Positions 25,681 through 35,454 of a DNA stretch of 64,000 nt are shown piece after piece; within the stretch, counting starts at the first letter, position 1; each line of letters opens with the position of its first letter. Source of the DNA: Pleomorphomonas oryzae DSM 16300 (GTDB taxonomy: Bacteria > Pseudomonadota > Alphaproteobacteria > Rhizobiales > Pleomorphomonadaceae); contig NZ_AUHB01000019.1 of assembly GCF_000422965.1 (NCBI RefSeq), positions 1-64,000 of the forward strand. Reading direction: 5' to 3'. Below the pieces are notes generated by a model that was given only the letters and a program-made list of their open reading frames with translations, ran no database searches and had not been told where the DNA came from. Position numbers and translations under genes: made by a program.

Positions 25681-28064
25681 TGGCCGGTGAGCCTCTCGTC
25701 GTCGCGGTCGTCGGCAATCCCAACTGCGGTAAATCCACTCTCTTCAACGCCTTGACCGGTGCGACGCAAAAGGTCGGCAACTGGCCGGGCGTCACCGTCG
25801 AAAAGCGCGTCGGCCGTTTCATCCTCGACGGGCAGCCGGTAGACGTTGTCGACCTGCCGGGCGTCTATTTGATCGGCAGCGCCGACGCTGGCTCGCAGGA
25901 CGAGCGCGTTGCGCGCGACTTCACCCTGTCCGGCGAGGCCGACCTCGTTCTCAACATCGTCGACGCCTCCAACCTCGAACGCAACCTCTACCTGACCACC
26001 CAGCTCCTCGAACTCGGCGTACCGATGCTGGTCGTCCTCAACATGATGGACATGGCCAAGGTAGCCGGTGTGGAAGTCGATATCGACGCGTTGTCGGAAC
26101 GGCTGGGCTGCCCGGTGGTGCCGACCGTCGCGACACGCGGACTTGGTCGTCACGGACACGCCCATCATCCTGGCCATCATCATCACGGACGCCGCGATGC
26201 TCTGAAGGTGGCCATCATCGAAGCCGCCCGCGCCGGCATAAGGCCGTCGGCCCGGCCAGAACAGGATCCGGCGATCGTAGCAGCCGTTTCCACTCTGGCG
26301 CCGCTCGTCGCCGATGCGGCTCGGGCTGCAAAGGCCGATCCGGCCTGGGTGGCGCTGAAACTGATCGAAGGCGATACCCTGGCCGAAACGATAGCCGGGC
26401 CGAAATTGGTCGCCGACGTCGAACGCGCCCGCGCGGACATCGAAGAGGCAACCGGCGAAGACGGCGACATCGTCATCGCCGACGGCCGCTACCGTTTCAT
26501 CGGCGAACTAATGGCCGGCGTGTACCGGCAGACCACGCGCCTGTCGGCTCCGTTGTCGCAGATGATCGATCGCGTCGTCCTCAACCGGTTGCTGGGCGTG
26601 CCGATCTTCCTGTTCGCCATGTACCTGATGTTCCTGTTCACCATCTCGGTGGGCGGGGCCTTCATCGATTTCTTCGATCAGGCTTTTGGCGCCGTCTTCG
26701 TCGACGGTTTCGGTCAGCTCCTCTCAGCTCTCGGCACGCCGCCGATCGTCGAGGCGGCCCTGGTCGGCTTCGGCTCTGGCATCCGCACGGTATCGACCTT
26801 CGTGCCGATCATCGCCTGCCTGTTCCTGTTCCTGTCCTTCCTCGAAGACTCCGGCTACATGGCGCGCGCCGCCTTCGTCATGGACCGCGCCATGCGGGCG
26901 ATCGGCCTGCCGGGCAAGTCCTTCGTGCCGCTGATCGTCGGCTTCGGCTGCAACGTGCCGGCCATCATGGCGACGCGAACGCTGGAAAGCCGCCGCGACC
27001 GCGTCATGACCTCACTGATGGCGCCCTTCATGTCCTGCGGCGCCCGCCTGCCGGTGTTCGCGCTGTTTGCCGCCGCCTTCTTCCCGGTGAGCGGCCAGAA
27101 CATCATCTTCGGCCTCTATATTATCGGTCTCGCCTTCGCCGTGCTGACCGGCCTCGTCCTCAAGTCGACCCTGCTGGAAGGCGAGCCGACCCGCTTCGTC
27201 ATGGAGCTGCCGCCCTATCACATTCCCACCATCCGTTCGGTCATCGTCCAGGCCTGGCAGCGTCTCCGCGAGTTCATCCTTCGCGCCGGTCAGGTGATTG
27301 TGCCCATCGTCATGGTGCTGTCCTTCCTGTCGGCCATCGGTACCGACGGCAGCGTCGGGCGCGACAACACCCGCACCAGCCTATTGGCGCTGGTGAGCCA
27401 AGAGCTGGTGCCGGTGTTCGAGCCGATGGGCGTCACCCAGGATAACTGGCCGGCGGCCGTCGGCCTGTTCACCGGCATTTTCGCCAAGGAAGCGGTGATC
27501 GGCACACTCAATGCCCTCTACGAGCAAGTGAGCCAGGATGTGGCTGTGCCTGCCTCCGGTACGACCTCGTCTGCCGATAAAAGCCTCGGCAACAAGCTTC
27601 TTGCCGCCGCCGCTACGATCCCACAAAATCTCGCTGCGCTCGGTGGCAGCCTCACCGATCCACTGGGACTGAACGTCGGCTATGTCGACGACAACGCCGC
27701 CGCCGCCCAAAAACTCGAGGTGAATGGCTCGGTCTTCGGCGCCATGCAATCGCACTTCGGCGGAACAGCGGCCGCCTTCTCCTACATGCTGCTGATCCTG
27801 CTCTACACGCCTTGCGTCGCAGCTCTCGGCGCCATGCGGCACGAGATCGGCGGCAAGTGGACGGCTTTTGCAGCGGCCTGGACGACGGCCATTGGCTATC
27901 TCGCCGCCGTCTCCTTCTATCAAGCGGCGACCTTTTCCGCCCATCCGGTCAGTTCCACCCGATGGCTGGTGATGGCCGCCGCCATTTTCGCAGCCGGCAT
28001 TGCTGCGATGTGGATGGCTGGCCGGGCGCGCAGCCGCTCGCTCGCCGCGCAGCCGGCGGAGTGA
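25677..28064 (+). CDS. feoB: Ferrous iron transporter FeoB
   Basis: A 795-residue inner-membrane Fe(II) transporter with an N-terminal G domain: G1 GNPNCGKS (residues 13-20), G2 near VTVEKR, G3 DLPG (59-62), G4 NMMD (122-125) and G5 VATRG. A histidine-rich insert of eight His within residues 159-170 follows G5 directly. A GDI-like helical domain leads to a membrane region with two Gate repeats, marked by VGFGCNVPAIMATRTL and TPCVAALGAMRHE. About ten helices are visible. The end overlaps feoC. Such systems import Fe2+ under low oxygen, fitting the Fe-S-rich NifJ encoded next door. Confidence 0.97.
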   Translation: MMAGEPLVVAVVGNPNCGKSTLFNALTGATQKVGNWPGVTVEKRVGRFILDGQPVDVVDLPGVYLIGSADAGSQDERVARDFTLSGEADLVLNIVDASNLERNLYLTTQLLELGVPMLVVLNMMDMAKVAGVEVDIDALSERLGCPVVPTVATRGLGRHGHAHHPGHHHHGRRDALKVAIIEAARAGIRPSARPEQDPAIVAAVSTLAPLVADAARAAKADPAWVALKLIEGDTLAETIAGPKLVADVERARADIEEATGEDGDIVIADGRYRFIGELMAGVYRQTTRLSAPLSQMIDRVVLNRLLGVPIFLFAMYLMFLFTISVGGAFIDFFDQAFGAVFVDGFGQLLSALGTPPIVEAALVGFGSGIRTVSTFVPIIACLFLFLSFLEDSGYMARAAFVMDRAMRAIGLPGKSFVPLIVGFGCNVPAIMATRTLESRRDRVMTSLMAPFMSCGARLPVFALFAAAFFPVSGQNIIFGLYIIGLAFAVLTGLVLKSTLLEGEPTRFVMELPPYHIPTIRSVIVQAWQRLREFILRAGQVIVPIVMVLSFLSAIGTDGSVGRDNTRTSLLALVSQELVPVFEPMGVTQDNWPAAVGLFTGIFAKEAVIGTLNALYEQVSQDVAVPASGTTSSADKSLGNKLLAAAATIPQNLAALGGSLTDPLGLNVGYVDDNAAAAQKLEVNGSVFGAMQSHFGGTAAAFSYMLLILLYTPCVAALGAMRHEIGGKWTAFAAAWTTAIGYLAAVSFYQAATFSAHPVSSTRWLVMAAAIFAAGIAAMWMAGRARSRSLAAQPAE

Positions 28065-28315
28065 TGACCATGATGACACCGTCAACTGTCCGCGATTACC
28101 TCAGGGAACGGGGCAGCGCCCCTCTCTCCGACGTTGCGCTGCATTTCGATGCCGGCGAAGATGCTGTCCGTGCTGTTCTCGACCTCTGGGTTGCCAAGGG
28201 CAAGGTGCGTGCCTTGGCGGCAGGGGCCGGCTGCTCGAAGGCGGGCACCTGCGGTTGCGCCTGCAAGGTCGAGGATATCTTCGAGTGGGTCGGCGACCTG
28301 CGGCTGGCGGGCTGA
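28064..28315 (+). CDS. feoC: FeoC-like [Fe-S] winged-helix protein
   Basis: An 83-residue small protein of the FeoC type. It starts with ATG at 28064, overlapping the feoB TGA. The N-terminal winged helix (TVRDYLRERGSAPLSDVALHF, VRAVLDLWVAKGKVRAL) is followed by a cysteine cluster CSKAGTCGCAC, then DIFEWVGDL. FeoC proteins bind an oxygen-sensitive Fe-S cluster and affect FeoB stability or transcription. It ends feoABC, and a terminator follows. Confidence 0.85.
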   Translation: MTMMTPSTVRDYLRERGSAPLSDVALHFDAGEDAVRAVLDLWVAKGKVRALAAGAGCSKAGTCGCACKVEDIFEWVGDLRLAG

Positions 28316-28331
28316 GCAAGGCCAGATAAAC

Positions 28332-28369
28332 AAAAAAAGCCGGCTTCCGCAGTGCGGAGCCGGGCTTTT
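28332..28369. terminator. Bidirectional terminator between feoC and trxA
   Basis: A long stem with small bulges, AAAAGCCGGCTTCCGC / GCGGAGCCGGGCTTTT, around the loop AGT, with A-run and T-run on the two sides. It serves the convergent feoC and trxA transcripts. Confidence 0.85.
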
Positions 28370-28388
28370 CTTGATCGAAAGCAAGTCG

Positions 28389-28709
28389 TCAGATGGCGGA
28401 CTTGATCCAGGCGGCGAGATCGCTCTTTGGAGCGGCGCCGACCTTCATGGCCGCCGGCTCACCATCCTTGAAGATGATCAGCGTCGGGATCGAGCGGACG
28501 CCATACTTCATCGCCGTATTGCCATTCTCATCGACATTGAGCTTGGCGATGGTGATCTTGCCCTCGAGCTCGCCGGCGATTTCGTCGAGCGCCGGTGCGA
28601 TCATGCGGCAAGGGCCGCACCATTCGGCCCAGAAGTCGACGAGGACGGGGGTCGACGAGCCAAGCACGTCGGTGGTGAACGACTGGTCGGTGACCTTCTT
28701 GGACGACAT
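28389..28709 (-). CDS. trxA: Thioredoxin
   Basis: A 106-residue cytoplasmic thioredoxin. The redox site is WCGPC in [13 protein letters not shown], the buried Asp is in VDFWAEW, and the cis-Pro loop is [16 protein letters not shown] 28709 gives [11 protein letters not shown]; the frame extends 13 codons without support. It lies 190 bp downstream of addA on the same strand, the common addB-addA-trxA arrangement of Alphaproteobacteria, but the gap suggests its own promoter. Confidence 0.97.
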   Translation of the reverse strand: MSSKKVTDQSFTTDVLGSSTPVLVDFWAEWCGPCRMIAPALDEIAGELEGKITIAKLNVDENGNTAMKYGVRSIPTLIIFKDGEPAAMKVGAAPKSDLAAWIKSAI

Positions 28710-28900
28710 GACGGACCTCACGAGATGGACAGCGCGGCACCGACTCATGGCCGGGCCGCGCCTGTTGCCTGAAAGCTAAGGAGCGGACCCCGAAGCGTCA
28801 AGCGTGGCTGAAGCATGATCCTGGGCGTCTCCAACGTCTCCCCACACGCAATTTTATAAAAAACAATACCTTAGGCAAAACGGCCCCACGGACTTTTGCT

Positions 28901-31900
28901 CTAGAACCGGTCATCGGTTTCATTTTCGTGATCGTCGGGCCTGGCGCCGGCATCCACAGCCTCAAGATAAGCGGCAAGCGCCGCATCCAGCGTAGCCGGC
29001 GCCACCTCATCGAACCGCGCCGCCGCCGTCCATAGGATGGCCGCGCGCACGGGGCGGTCTGGCCAGAGGTGACGAAGAACCGCCCTGTAAAGGGCGAGTT
29101 GCAGCAGGTATCGCTGCGGCACCGAGCGCGGGGGACGCGCCGCCGTCTTGTAGTCGACGATCATAACGGCTTCGGGCTCGACCAGCAGTCGGTCGACGCT
29201 GCCGCTGACGGCGATCGTCCGTCCCGCCGGCGTCGCAACGCTGCCGGCAATCGCCGCCTCGGCACGGGCCGCCGGCGAGAACAGCAGCGTCAGGTCCGGT
29301 CGTGCCATCAGGGCGACGATGGCCTCGACAAGCGCGGTCCGATCGCCGCCCGGCAGATCGGGAAGAAGGCGTGCAAGATAGGCATCAGCCGCGACGGCGC
29401 GGGCAGCCGGCTCGATATCCGGCAATAGCTCGAACAGGCGGTGGAGAATGGTGCCACGGGCTGCGGCTCTAGGATCGAAGGTGGTTGTCGTCGCCCCGGC
29501 TTGACCCGAAGTGGCGGCACGCGACGGCGCAATGCTGGTGGGGCCCGCAGGCGCGTCGGTCACCTTGCGCGTGAGCCAGTCAGGCAAGGGCTGCGTTTCG
29601 TCGGCGCTCACCCTGGCCGGCTGCGCCGGGGCCGGTGGCTCTTCATTCGCCGCATGCCAGCGCCAGGCGACGACGGTCCCATCAGGGCCCCTCACCGTCT
29701 CGGCGTCGGTGCCGAGTGCCGCCTCGACGAGGCCGTGCCAGCGGCGATCAGCTCCCTCGTCGGCACCCTTGAGGCCGGCGACGATCAATCGATCGCGGGC
29801 GCGCGTCAGCCCGACGTAGAGCAGGCGCCGATATTCCTCCTCCTGCGCGGCGATGAAGGCTTGCGCCGCTGCCTCGACGGGGGCCGGGCGAAAGGCGCCG
29901 CCCTGCCGCCAGACGATCGGCGGGTTTGGGCCATCGCTGACGGCCAGAATGTCGGGCAGGTTCTTCTCGCTGGCTGGCTTGTCACCGGGGTCGATCAGGA
30001 ACACCACCGGCGCTTCAAGGCCCTTCGAACCATGCACCGTCATGACGCGCACCTCGTCGCGCTCGGCGTCGAGTTCGCGGCGGATCAGTTCGCCCCCCTT
30101 GGCGAGCCGGTCGATGAACCCATTGAGGCCGGCCGTCTCCTCGCCCTCATAGGCGAGCGCCAGTGTCAGCAGTTCGTCGATGACTTCGTCGGCCTCGCGG
30201 CCGAAGCGGGCGCGGTAGGCGGCTCGTCCGCCATCCGGCCCGACGAGGCGCGACAGGAAGACGAAGGGCTCGCCCCGATCGGCGCGGCTCATCCAGAGCG
30301 CGACGGTGGCGCGCAACGTCTCGGCGTCGGCGTCGCCTTCGGTAGCTTTTTGTCGGACGGCATCCCAAAGGAGAGCCGGCCGACCGCGGGCGAGGCGGAA
30401 CAGCGCTTCTTCCGAGAGGCCGATGAGTGGAGACTTTGCGACGGTAGCGAGCGTCAGGTCGTCTTCCGGCATAAGCGCGACGCGGGCGGCGGCCAGGAGA
30501 TCCTGAGTGACGACATGGCCGACCACGTCGAGCCGATCAGCACCGGCGACGGCTACGCCGCGTTGCTTCAGGGCCCGGTTGACTGCCTCGACGAAGGTGC
30601 CGCGCTTGCGGACCAGCACCAGCACGTCGCCGGGCCGGATCGGCGCACCGGTCGCATCGAGGCGAGTGCCCGAGCGCAGCCAGCCGGCGATCTCGTCGGC
30701 GATCCGTGCGGCAAGGCGCACGGCCGGACTGGCGGCTGCCGTGGCATCAACCGGATCTTCCCAGTTGCCGGGTGGCGGCGCCGGCAGCTTTTCGACGGCC
30801 GGCCATAACTCGACGAGACCAGGCTCGCGGCCGCGCACCGTCTCATGAACGGTGGGGCCGACATCAGTGGAAAGACCAGCATGCGCGCCCGGGTTCCGGA
30901 ATACGGCATCGACCGCGCCGACCACCGCTGCCGTCGACCGGAAGGATAGCGTAAGACGAAGGTCATGGACCGGTAGGCCCGCGTCGGCGAGGCGACGTCC
31001 GAGCGTCTGGCGCGTCAGGCCGAACAGGTGCGGTGCCGCGCCCTGGAAGGAATAGATCGATTGCTTTTCGTCGCCGACCGCGAAGATGGTACGCCGGCGT
31101 CCTGCGCGGGCTCCTTCGCCGGCTGAGAATTCACCAGTCAGCGCCCCGACGATCTGCCACTGGCGCGGCGAGGTGTCCTGCGCCTCGTCGACCAGCACGT
31201 GGTCAAGGCCCTCGTCGAGCTTGTATTGCACCCATTCGGTGGCATCCGAGCGCGACAGCAGCGCGGCCGCTCGTTCGATCAGGTCATCGAAATCGAGGAG
31301 GCCCAGCCGGGCCTTCTTGGCCTCGATAAGGCCGATCAGCCGGTCGGCGAGGCGGAGAAGTGCCGCACTGCGTGTTCCCCAAAGAGTGGCCGACAAGGCG
31401 CGTTCGAGATTGAGAAGCCGTTGTGCCTCCCGCTCGAAACGCTCGTTGGCTTCCGGCAACGCGTCGAGAACGTCCTTGGTGAAAGGACGCTTGCGCGGTT
31501 CGCCCTTGCCGGTCAGGAACAGGCCGCGCCACAAGAGCCGCCGCGTTTCGGGATCGGGCGCCGCCAGGGCTGCCCGAAAGCCGTCGCCAAGGGCTGGCAT
31601 CGACTTGGATTTGGAGGCATCGATCGAATCGATAAGCCGGCTGAGAAACGGGCCCGAAAAGTCCGGCGAGACTGCCATCTCCGCGATCAGACTTTCCCAG
31701 CTAGCTCCGGCCGGCGCGCCAAGCGCCTGCGGAAGAGCGGCAAGCGCCTCATCGATGGAGAGGTTGCCATTGAAGAAGGCGGCGAGATCGTCGCGAGCGG
31801 AGACGACGGCACGAAGCGCCCGGTCTAAGGTTTCGTCGCCGGCAATCGCCACCAGTTCCGACAGCGCCCGCCCCTCGGGGCTATCGGGATGAGCCGCGCA

Positions 31901-32398
31901 GGCGGACAGAAGCTCGGCGCGCGCCTCGGCGTAGAGGTCGGCACTGCGCGCATCGTCAAGCACGCGAAAGCGGCCATCGAGCCCGGCTTCGATCGGAAAC
32001 CGCTGCAGCAACGCCTCGGCGAAGGCGTGTATGGTCTGGATTTTCAGGCCGCCCGGCGTCTCGATGGCGCGGGCAAACAGTCGCCGGGCCGGCGCCAGGC
32101 GGTCGGGATGCACCGGCCGGCCTTCGAGTTCGGACAAAATGCTGGTCAGTTCATCGTCGGTAAGGCCGGCCCAGCGGCCCAGCTCGTCGAAGATGCGGGC
32201 AGACATCTCGGCCGCCGCTGCCTTGGTGAAGGTGAGGCAGAGGATGCGGCCGGGATCGACGCCGTCGAGCAGCAGACGGATCACTCGCCGCGTCAGAACC
32301 CAAGTCTTGCCGGAGCCGGCGTTGGCCGAAACAAAGGCCGAGGCACTTGGGTCAGTGGCAAGGAGCTGAGTCTGGCGGGTCGCGACCGGAATCTTCAT
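28901..32398 (-). CDS. addA: Double-strand break repair helicase-nuclease AddA
   Basis: A 1165-residue UvrD-like helicase with a C-terminal nuclease domain. Walker A is SANAGSGKTWVLTRR near the N-terminus; FDDLIERA, HVLVDEAQDTSPRQW (Walker B) and AVGDEKQSIYSFQGA are motifs II and III; VMTVHGSKGLEAPVVFL is motif V, and RRLLYVGLTRARDRL is motif VI. The PD-(D/E)XK nuclease motif is VMIVDYKTA near residue 1090. With AddB it resects double-strand ends to a Chi-like site and loads RecA. Its ATG at 32398 overlaps the addB stop (ATGA). Confidence 0.96.
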   Translation of the reverse strand: MKIPVATRQTQLLATDPSASAFVSANAGSGKTWVLTRRVIRLLLDGVDPGRILCLTFTKAAAAEMSARIFDELGRWAGLTDDELTSILSELEGRPVHPDRLAPARRLFARAIETPGGLKIQTIHAFAEALLQRFPIEAGLDGRFRVLDDARSADLYAEARAELLSACAAHPDSPEGRALSELVAIAGDETLDRALRAVVSARDDLAAFFNGNLSIDEALAALPQALGAPAGASWESLIAEMAVSPDFSGPFLSRLIDSIDASKSKSMPALGDGFRAALAAPDPETRRLLWRGLFLTGKGEPRKRPFTKDVLDALPEANERFEREAQRLLNLERALSATLWGTRSAALLRLADRLIGLIEAKKARLGLLDFDDLIERAAALLSRSDATEWVQYKLDEGLDHVLVDEAQDTSPRQWQIVGALTGEFSAGEGARAGRRRTIFAVGDEKQSIYSFQGAAPHLFGLTRQTLGRRLADAGLPVHDLRLTLSFRSTAAVVGAVDAVFRNPGAHAGLSTDVGPTVHETVRGREPGLVELWPAVEKLPAPPPGNWEDPVDATAAASPAVRLAARIADEIAGWLRSGTRLDATGAPIRPGDVLVLVRKRGTFVEAVNRALKQRGVAVAGADRLDVVGHVVTQDLLAAARVALMPEDDLTLATVAKSPLIGLSEEALFRLARGRPALLWDAVRQKATEGDADAETLRATVALWMSRADRGEPFVFLSRLVGPDGGRAAYRARFGREADEVIDELLTLALAYEGEETAGLNGFIDRLAKGGELIRRELDAERDEVRVMTVHGSKGLEAPVVFLIDPGDKPASEKNLPDILAVSDGPNPPIVWRQGGAFRPAPVEAAAQAFIAAQEEEYRRLLYVGLTRARDRLIVAGLKGADEGADRRWHGLVEAALGTDAETVRGPDGTVVAWRWHAANEEPPAPAQPARVSADETQPLPDWLTRKVTDAPAGPTSIAPSRAATSGQAGATTTTFDPRAAARGTILHRLFELLPDIEPAARAVAADAYLARLLPDLPGGDRTALVEAIVALMARPDLTLLFSPAARAEAAIAGSVATPAGRTIAVSGSVDRLLVEPEAVMIVDYKTAARPPRSVPQRYLLQLALYRAVLRHLWPDRPVRAAILWTAAARFDEVAPATLDAALAAYLEAVDAGARPDDHENETDDRF

Positions 32399-35300
32399 TC
32401 CTCGCCTCCGTCGTCCTCGATGCTCCATTCGCTCACCCGTGCAAGGTGATCGTAGTCGCCGCGGTCGGTCTTGCGGAACGGCCGGGCGCGTGAAAGGTAG
32501 CCGCGGTTGGGATCGGCGTAAGCGCGCACGAGGCCACGCAGGCGGGTTTCCGCCTCGGCGATCGTTTCCTCCAGCGTCACCGGGTCACCGCCACGCGGTG
32601 CGTGGCCAGTGTAGCTTTCGATCTCGTCGCGGCCTTCGAGGCCGCGCAGCACCACATGCACCAGTTCGGCCGCTTCGCGCGGACCCGACAGGCGGGAGAA
32701 CCCGCCGTGACGGGCAATAACTGCTTCCAGCGGTAGCTGCGGTGTCAATTGCGCGGCGATCTGGGCCGCCGTCGGCGCTCGGCCAGTCTTGAAGTCGATG
32801 ATGCTGACGCGCCCGTCCTGTTCGATATCGACTCGATCGGCGCGTCCGGTCAGCGTAAAGCGATCCGTCACGGCGAGGGTACCCTCGATCTCGGTATGCC
32901 GGGCAAGTGGCGCGCGCTTGGCCTCGAATTGTAGCACGATGAATCGGGCGAGCGCCTGAAAGCGTGGCCACCAGAGCGCATGAACCTCGGGGTGGGTGGC
33001 AAGCGCGTTGGAAAACCGCTCCCGGCCGAATTCGATCAGTGCCGTGATGGCCGTCTCATCCCAGGGACCGGTCCAGGTCGCCACGAAATCGGCGAGGATG
33101 TCGTGGATCAGCGTGCCGCGGGTGCCGAAGTCGGGTGTTTCGCCGAAGCCGTCGAGCGGCCTGAGCTTCAGGATGCGCTTGGCGTAGATGGCGTAGGGAT
33201 CGCGGATCAGCGTTTCAATGTCTGTGACCGGCAGCATGCGCGGCCTTGCGTCAAGTGGTGGCGCCGGATTGGGGCGGGCGGCGCGCGGCACGTTCGGCCG
33301 GTCATCGAGCCGGCGCGCCCAGTCGAGGAAGCGAGCCCCGCGTGCCTCCATCGCTTCCGTCCGCGCCGGACCGATGAGGCTGGTCAGGCGTTGCAGGAAA
33401 CGGGTCGGCACGGTTGGCGCACCACCGCGTCGGGCCGAGCGGATCAGCACCGTATCAGGCGCGCCGAGAGCGGCGGAAAAGTCGTGGGCGGAAAGGCCGA
33501 TGCGGAGTTCCGGCGGACTGAGGCCGAGGCCCGCCCGCATCGGTCGTGACAACCAGGCGCCGGTATCGGTCACCGGCGGAAACACGCCCTCATCGAGACC
33601 GACCAGCACCAGCCGGTCGGTCGGCAGAAGGCGCGCCTCGATCGGGCCGGTGGCCATGACGCGGGCCTGCCGGCTGGGCGTCAGCACCAGCACGTTGCCG
33701 ATCAATGCCCGCAGCACCGGAGCGAAATCGCCGCCGGAAAGGACAAGGCCGGCGTCGGGTGCGCGGAGGTGATCCTCAAGGATCTTCAAAAGCTGTCGTT
33801 CCGCCCGGTTCGGCTCGTCTGTGTCGTCGTCCGAACGACGGGTGACGTGATCCAGCGTCTCGCGCAGCGCGGCCAGGAAATCGGCAAGCGTCGGGGCTGG
33901 CAAGGCGGCCGCCGCGACCAATGGCGCCATCGCCGCCGCCAAGGCCTCGGCGAGGGCGAGCGCATCCGCAAGAATGGCGCCTGAGTCCTCGTCCCGACTT
34001 TCCAATGCTTGCAAAGCTTTTGAGATCGCCGCGATGCCGCCGGCAAGACGCGGCCCGCGCAGCACCTTCCGGGAAATCAGCCGGCCCGCTGGTCGGACCC
34101 GTGCCGAAGTCCAGCCGAAGCGCGTCTCGGGATGGCCGAGTATGGCCGCCACTTTCACCGGAGGGAAGTCCTCGGTTGCCGCTTCGACGAGCAGCAGGGC
34201 GAGCTGGCCATAGGGCGTTTGCGGCAGCGGTTGGCCGGCTGTGTCCTCCACCTCGATGCCGAAACGGTCAAGCTCGGCAACCACGCGGCGGATAATGGTC
34301 CGGTCAGGCGTGACGAGGATCGATCGCGCCTCGGGGTTCTCCAAACATTGGCGGAGGGCGATGGCGGCGGCGAGCGCTTCTTCCGCTTCATTGGCGGCGA
34401 TCACCAGCGAAACGTGGGCAAGCGCCGCCTCGGTCCCGCTGGCATCGGCATCGAGGGCCGCAGCATGTTCGGGCCAACGATCGGTAACGGCGGCCGGTAT
34501 CAGCGCCCGCCGCACGATATCGCCGCGTGCTGCCAGTGCCGGCTTCGGAGTGCCCAGCTCGCCGATATCCTGCCGTTCGACGCCAAGCCGCTCGACGAGG
34601 CGGCTCATGGTGTGCTCGGGGTGGGCGCAATCGAAAATGCTCGCGGCAACCATTTCGGCCGGCGCGCCGATATCGAGCCCAGGCAGGACCAGAGCTCCCT
34701 CGTGAAGCTTCAGCACGGCGGCCATCAGGTCGGCGGTGCTCGGCACCGAGCCGGTCGAGCCGGCAATGATCACCGGGCCGGGCGGCGGACAGGCCTGCCA
34801 GCGAGCGATAGTGGCCTCCACCATCGCCCGATGAAAAGCGCCCGCGCCGATCTGGCCCCGTTCGGCAATGGCTGCCGGCAAAGCCTCGGTGGCCACCTTC
34901 AGGAAGTTGAGTGACAGCTGCCACCAGGCGGCGTAGTCGTCGGGCACCAGCGTGTCGAGCTTGCCCCAGTCGACGCTTTCAAGTTCCGCCTGATCGAGGA
35001 GGGCCAGCAGATCGGCGGACAGATTGAGGGCTTCGGCCGGCGAGCCGGGCACGGCTACCGGCTGGCCGGACGGCGTCAACAACTGGTCGCTCGCCACGCG
35101 TTCACGCCAGCGGCTGACGAGACGCGCCAGCATCAACCGTCGTTCGGCGGCGGCGATCACCGGCGGCAGGTCGAGCGCTTCCGGCGCCAGAAGATCGTCT
35201 TCAGCTTCCAGCACGTCGGAAATGGACAGAATGCGCGGCAGCATCGCCGACCCGCCACCAAAGGCATTGCGGAACGCCTGCCTCAGCACTGCGCCGGCTC

Positions 35301-35451
35301 GGCGAGTCGGCAGATAGATGCTGACGTCGGCAAGGTCGAGCGGTCGGGTCCGATAGCTGCGGCCGGCTATCAGGCGGCCGTCGAGAAGCGCTTCGGCCAG
35401 TGTGGCGAGGAAGGGCGCACCAGGGTGAATGGTGAAAACGCGCCCGGTCAT
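32395..35451 (-). CDS. addB: Double-strand break repair protein AddB
   Basis: A 1018-residue partner of AddA with an inactivated helicase region and a C-terminal nuclease. The N-terminal segment has no Walker A lysine (PGAPFLATLAEALLDG), as is usual for alphaproteobacterial AddB. Recognisable parts include LVLVGLDEGVFPPV, DFGTRGTLIHDILADFV and the nuclease motif RVSIIDFKTGRAP. The four cysteines that hold an Fe-S cluster in Bacillus AddB are not seen around the nuclease. ATG 35451 is taken; a GTG directly before it is possible. It begins 3 bp after the murU stop. Confidence 0.92.
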   Translation of the reverse strand: MTGRVFTIHPGAPFLATLAEALLDGRLIAGRSYRTRPLDLADVSIYLPTRRAGAVLRQAFRNAFGGGSAMLPRILSISDVLEAEDDLLAPEALDLPPVIAAAERRLMLARLVSRWRERVASDQLLTPSGQPVAVPGSPAEALNLSADLLALLDQAELESVDWGKLDTLVPDDYAAWWQLSLNFLKVATEALPAAIAERGQIGAGAFHRAMVEATIARWQACPPPGPVIIAGSTGSVPSTADLMAAVLKLHEGALVLPGLDIGAPAEMVAASIFDCAHPEHTMSRLVERLGVERQDIGELGTPKPALAARGDIVRRALIPAAVTDRWPEHAAALDADASGTEAALAHVSLVIAANEAEEALAAAIALRQCLENPEARSILVTPDRTIIRRVVAELDRFGIEVEDTAGQPLPQTPYGQLALLLVEAATEDFPPVKVAAILGHPETRFGWTSARVRPAGRLISRKVLRGPRLAGGIAAISKALQALESRDEDSGAILADALALAEALAAAMAPLVAAAALPAPTLADFLAALRETLDHVTRRSDDDTDEPNRAERQLLKILEDHLRAPDAGLVLSGGDFAPVLRALIGNVLVLTPSRQARVMATGPIEARLLPTDRLVLVGLDEGVFPPVTDTGAWLSRPMRAGLGLSPPELRIGLSAHDFSAALGAPDTVLIRSARRGGAPTVPTRFLQRLTSLIGPARTEAMEARGARFLDWARRLDDRPNVPRAARPNPAPPLDARPRMLPVTDIETLIRDPYAIYAKRILKLRPLDGFGETPDFGTRGTLIHDILADFVATWTGPWDETAITALIEFGRERFSNALATHPEVHALWWPRFQALARFIVLQFEAKRAPLARHTEIEGTLAVTDRFTLTGRADRVDIEQDGRVSIIDFKTGRAPTAAQIAAQLTPQLPLEAVIARHGGFSRLSGPREAAELVHVVLRGLEGRDEIESYTGHAPRGGDPVTLEETIAEAETRLRGLVRAYADPNRGYLSRARPFRKTDRGDYDHLARVSEWSIEDDGGEE

Positions 35452-35454
35452 CAC

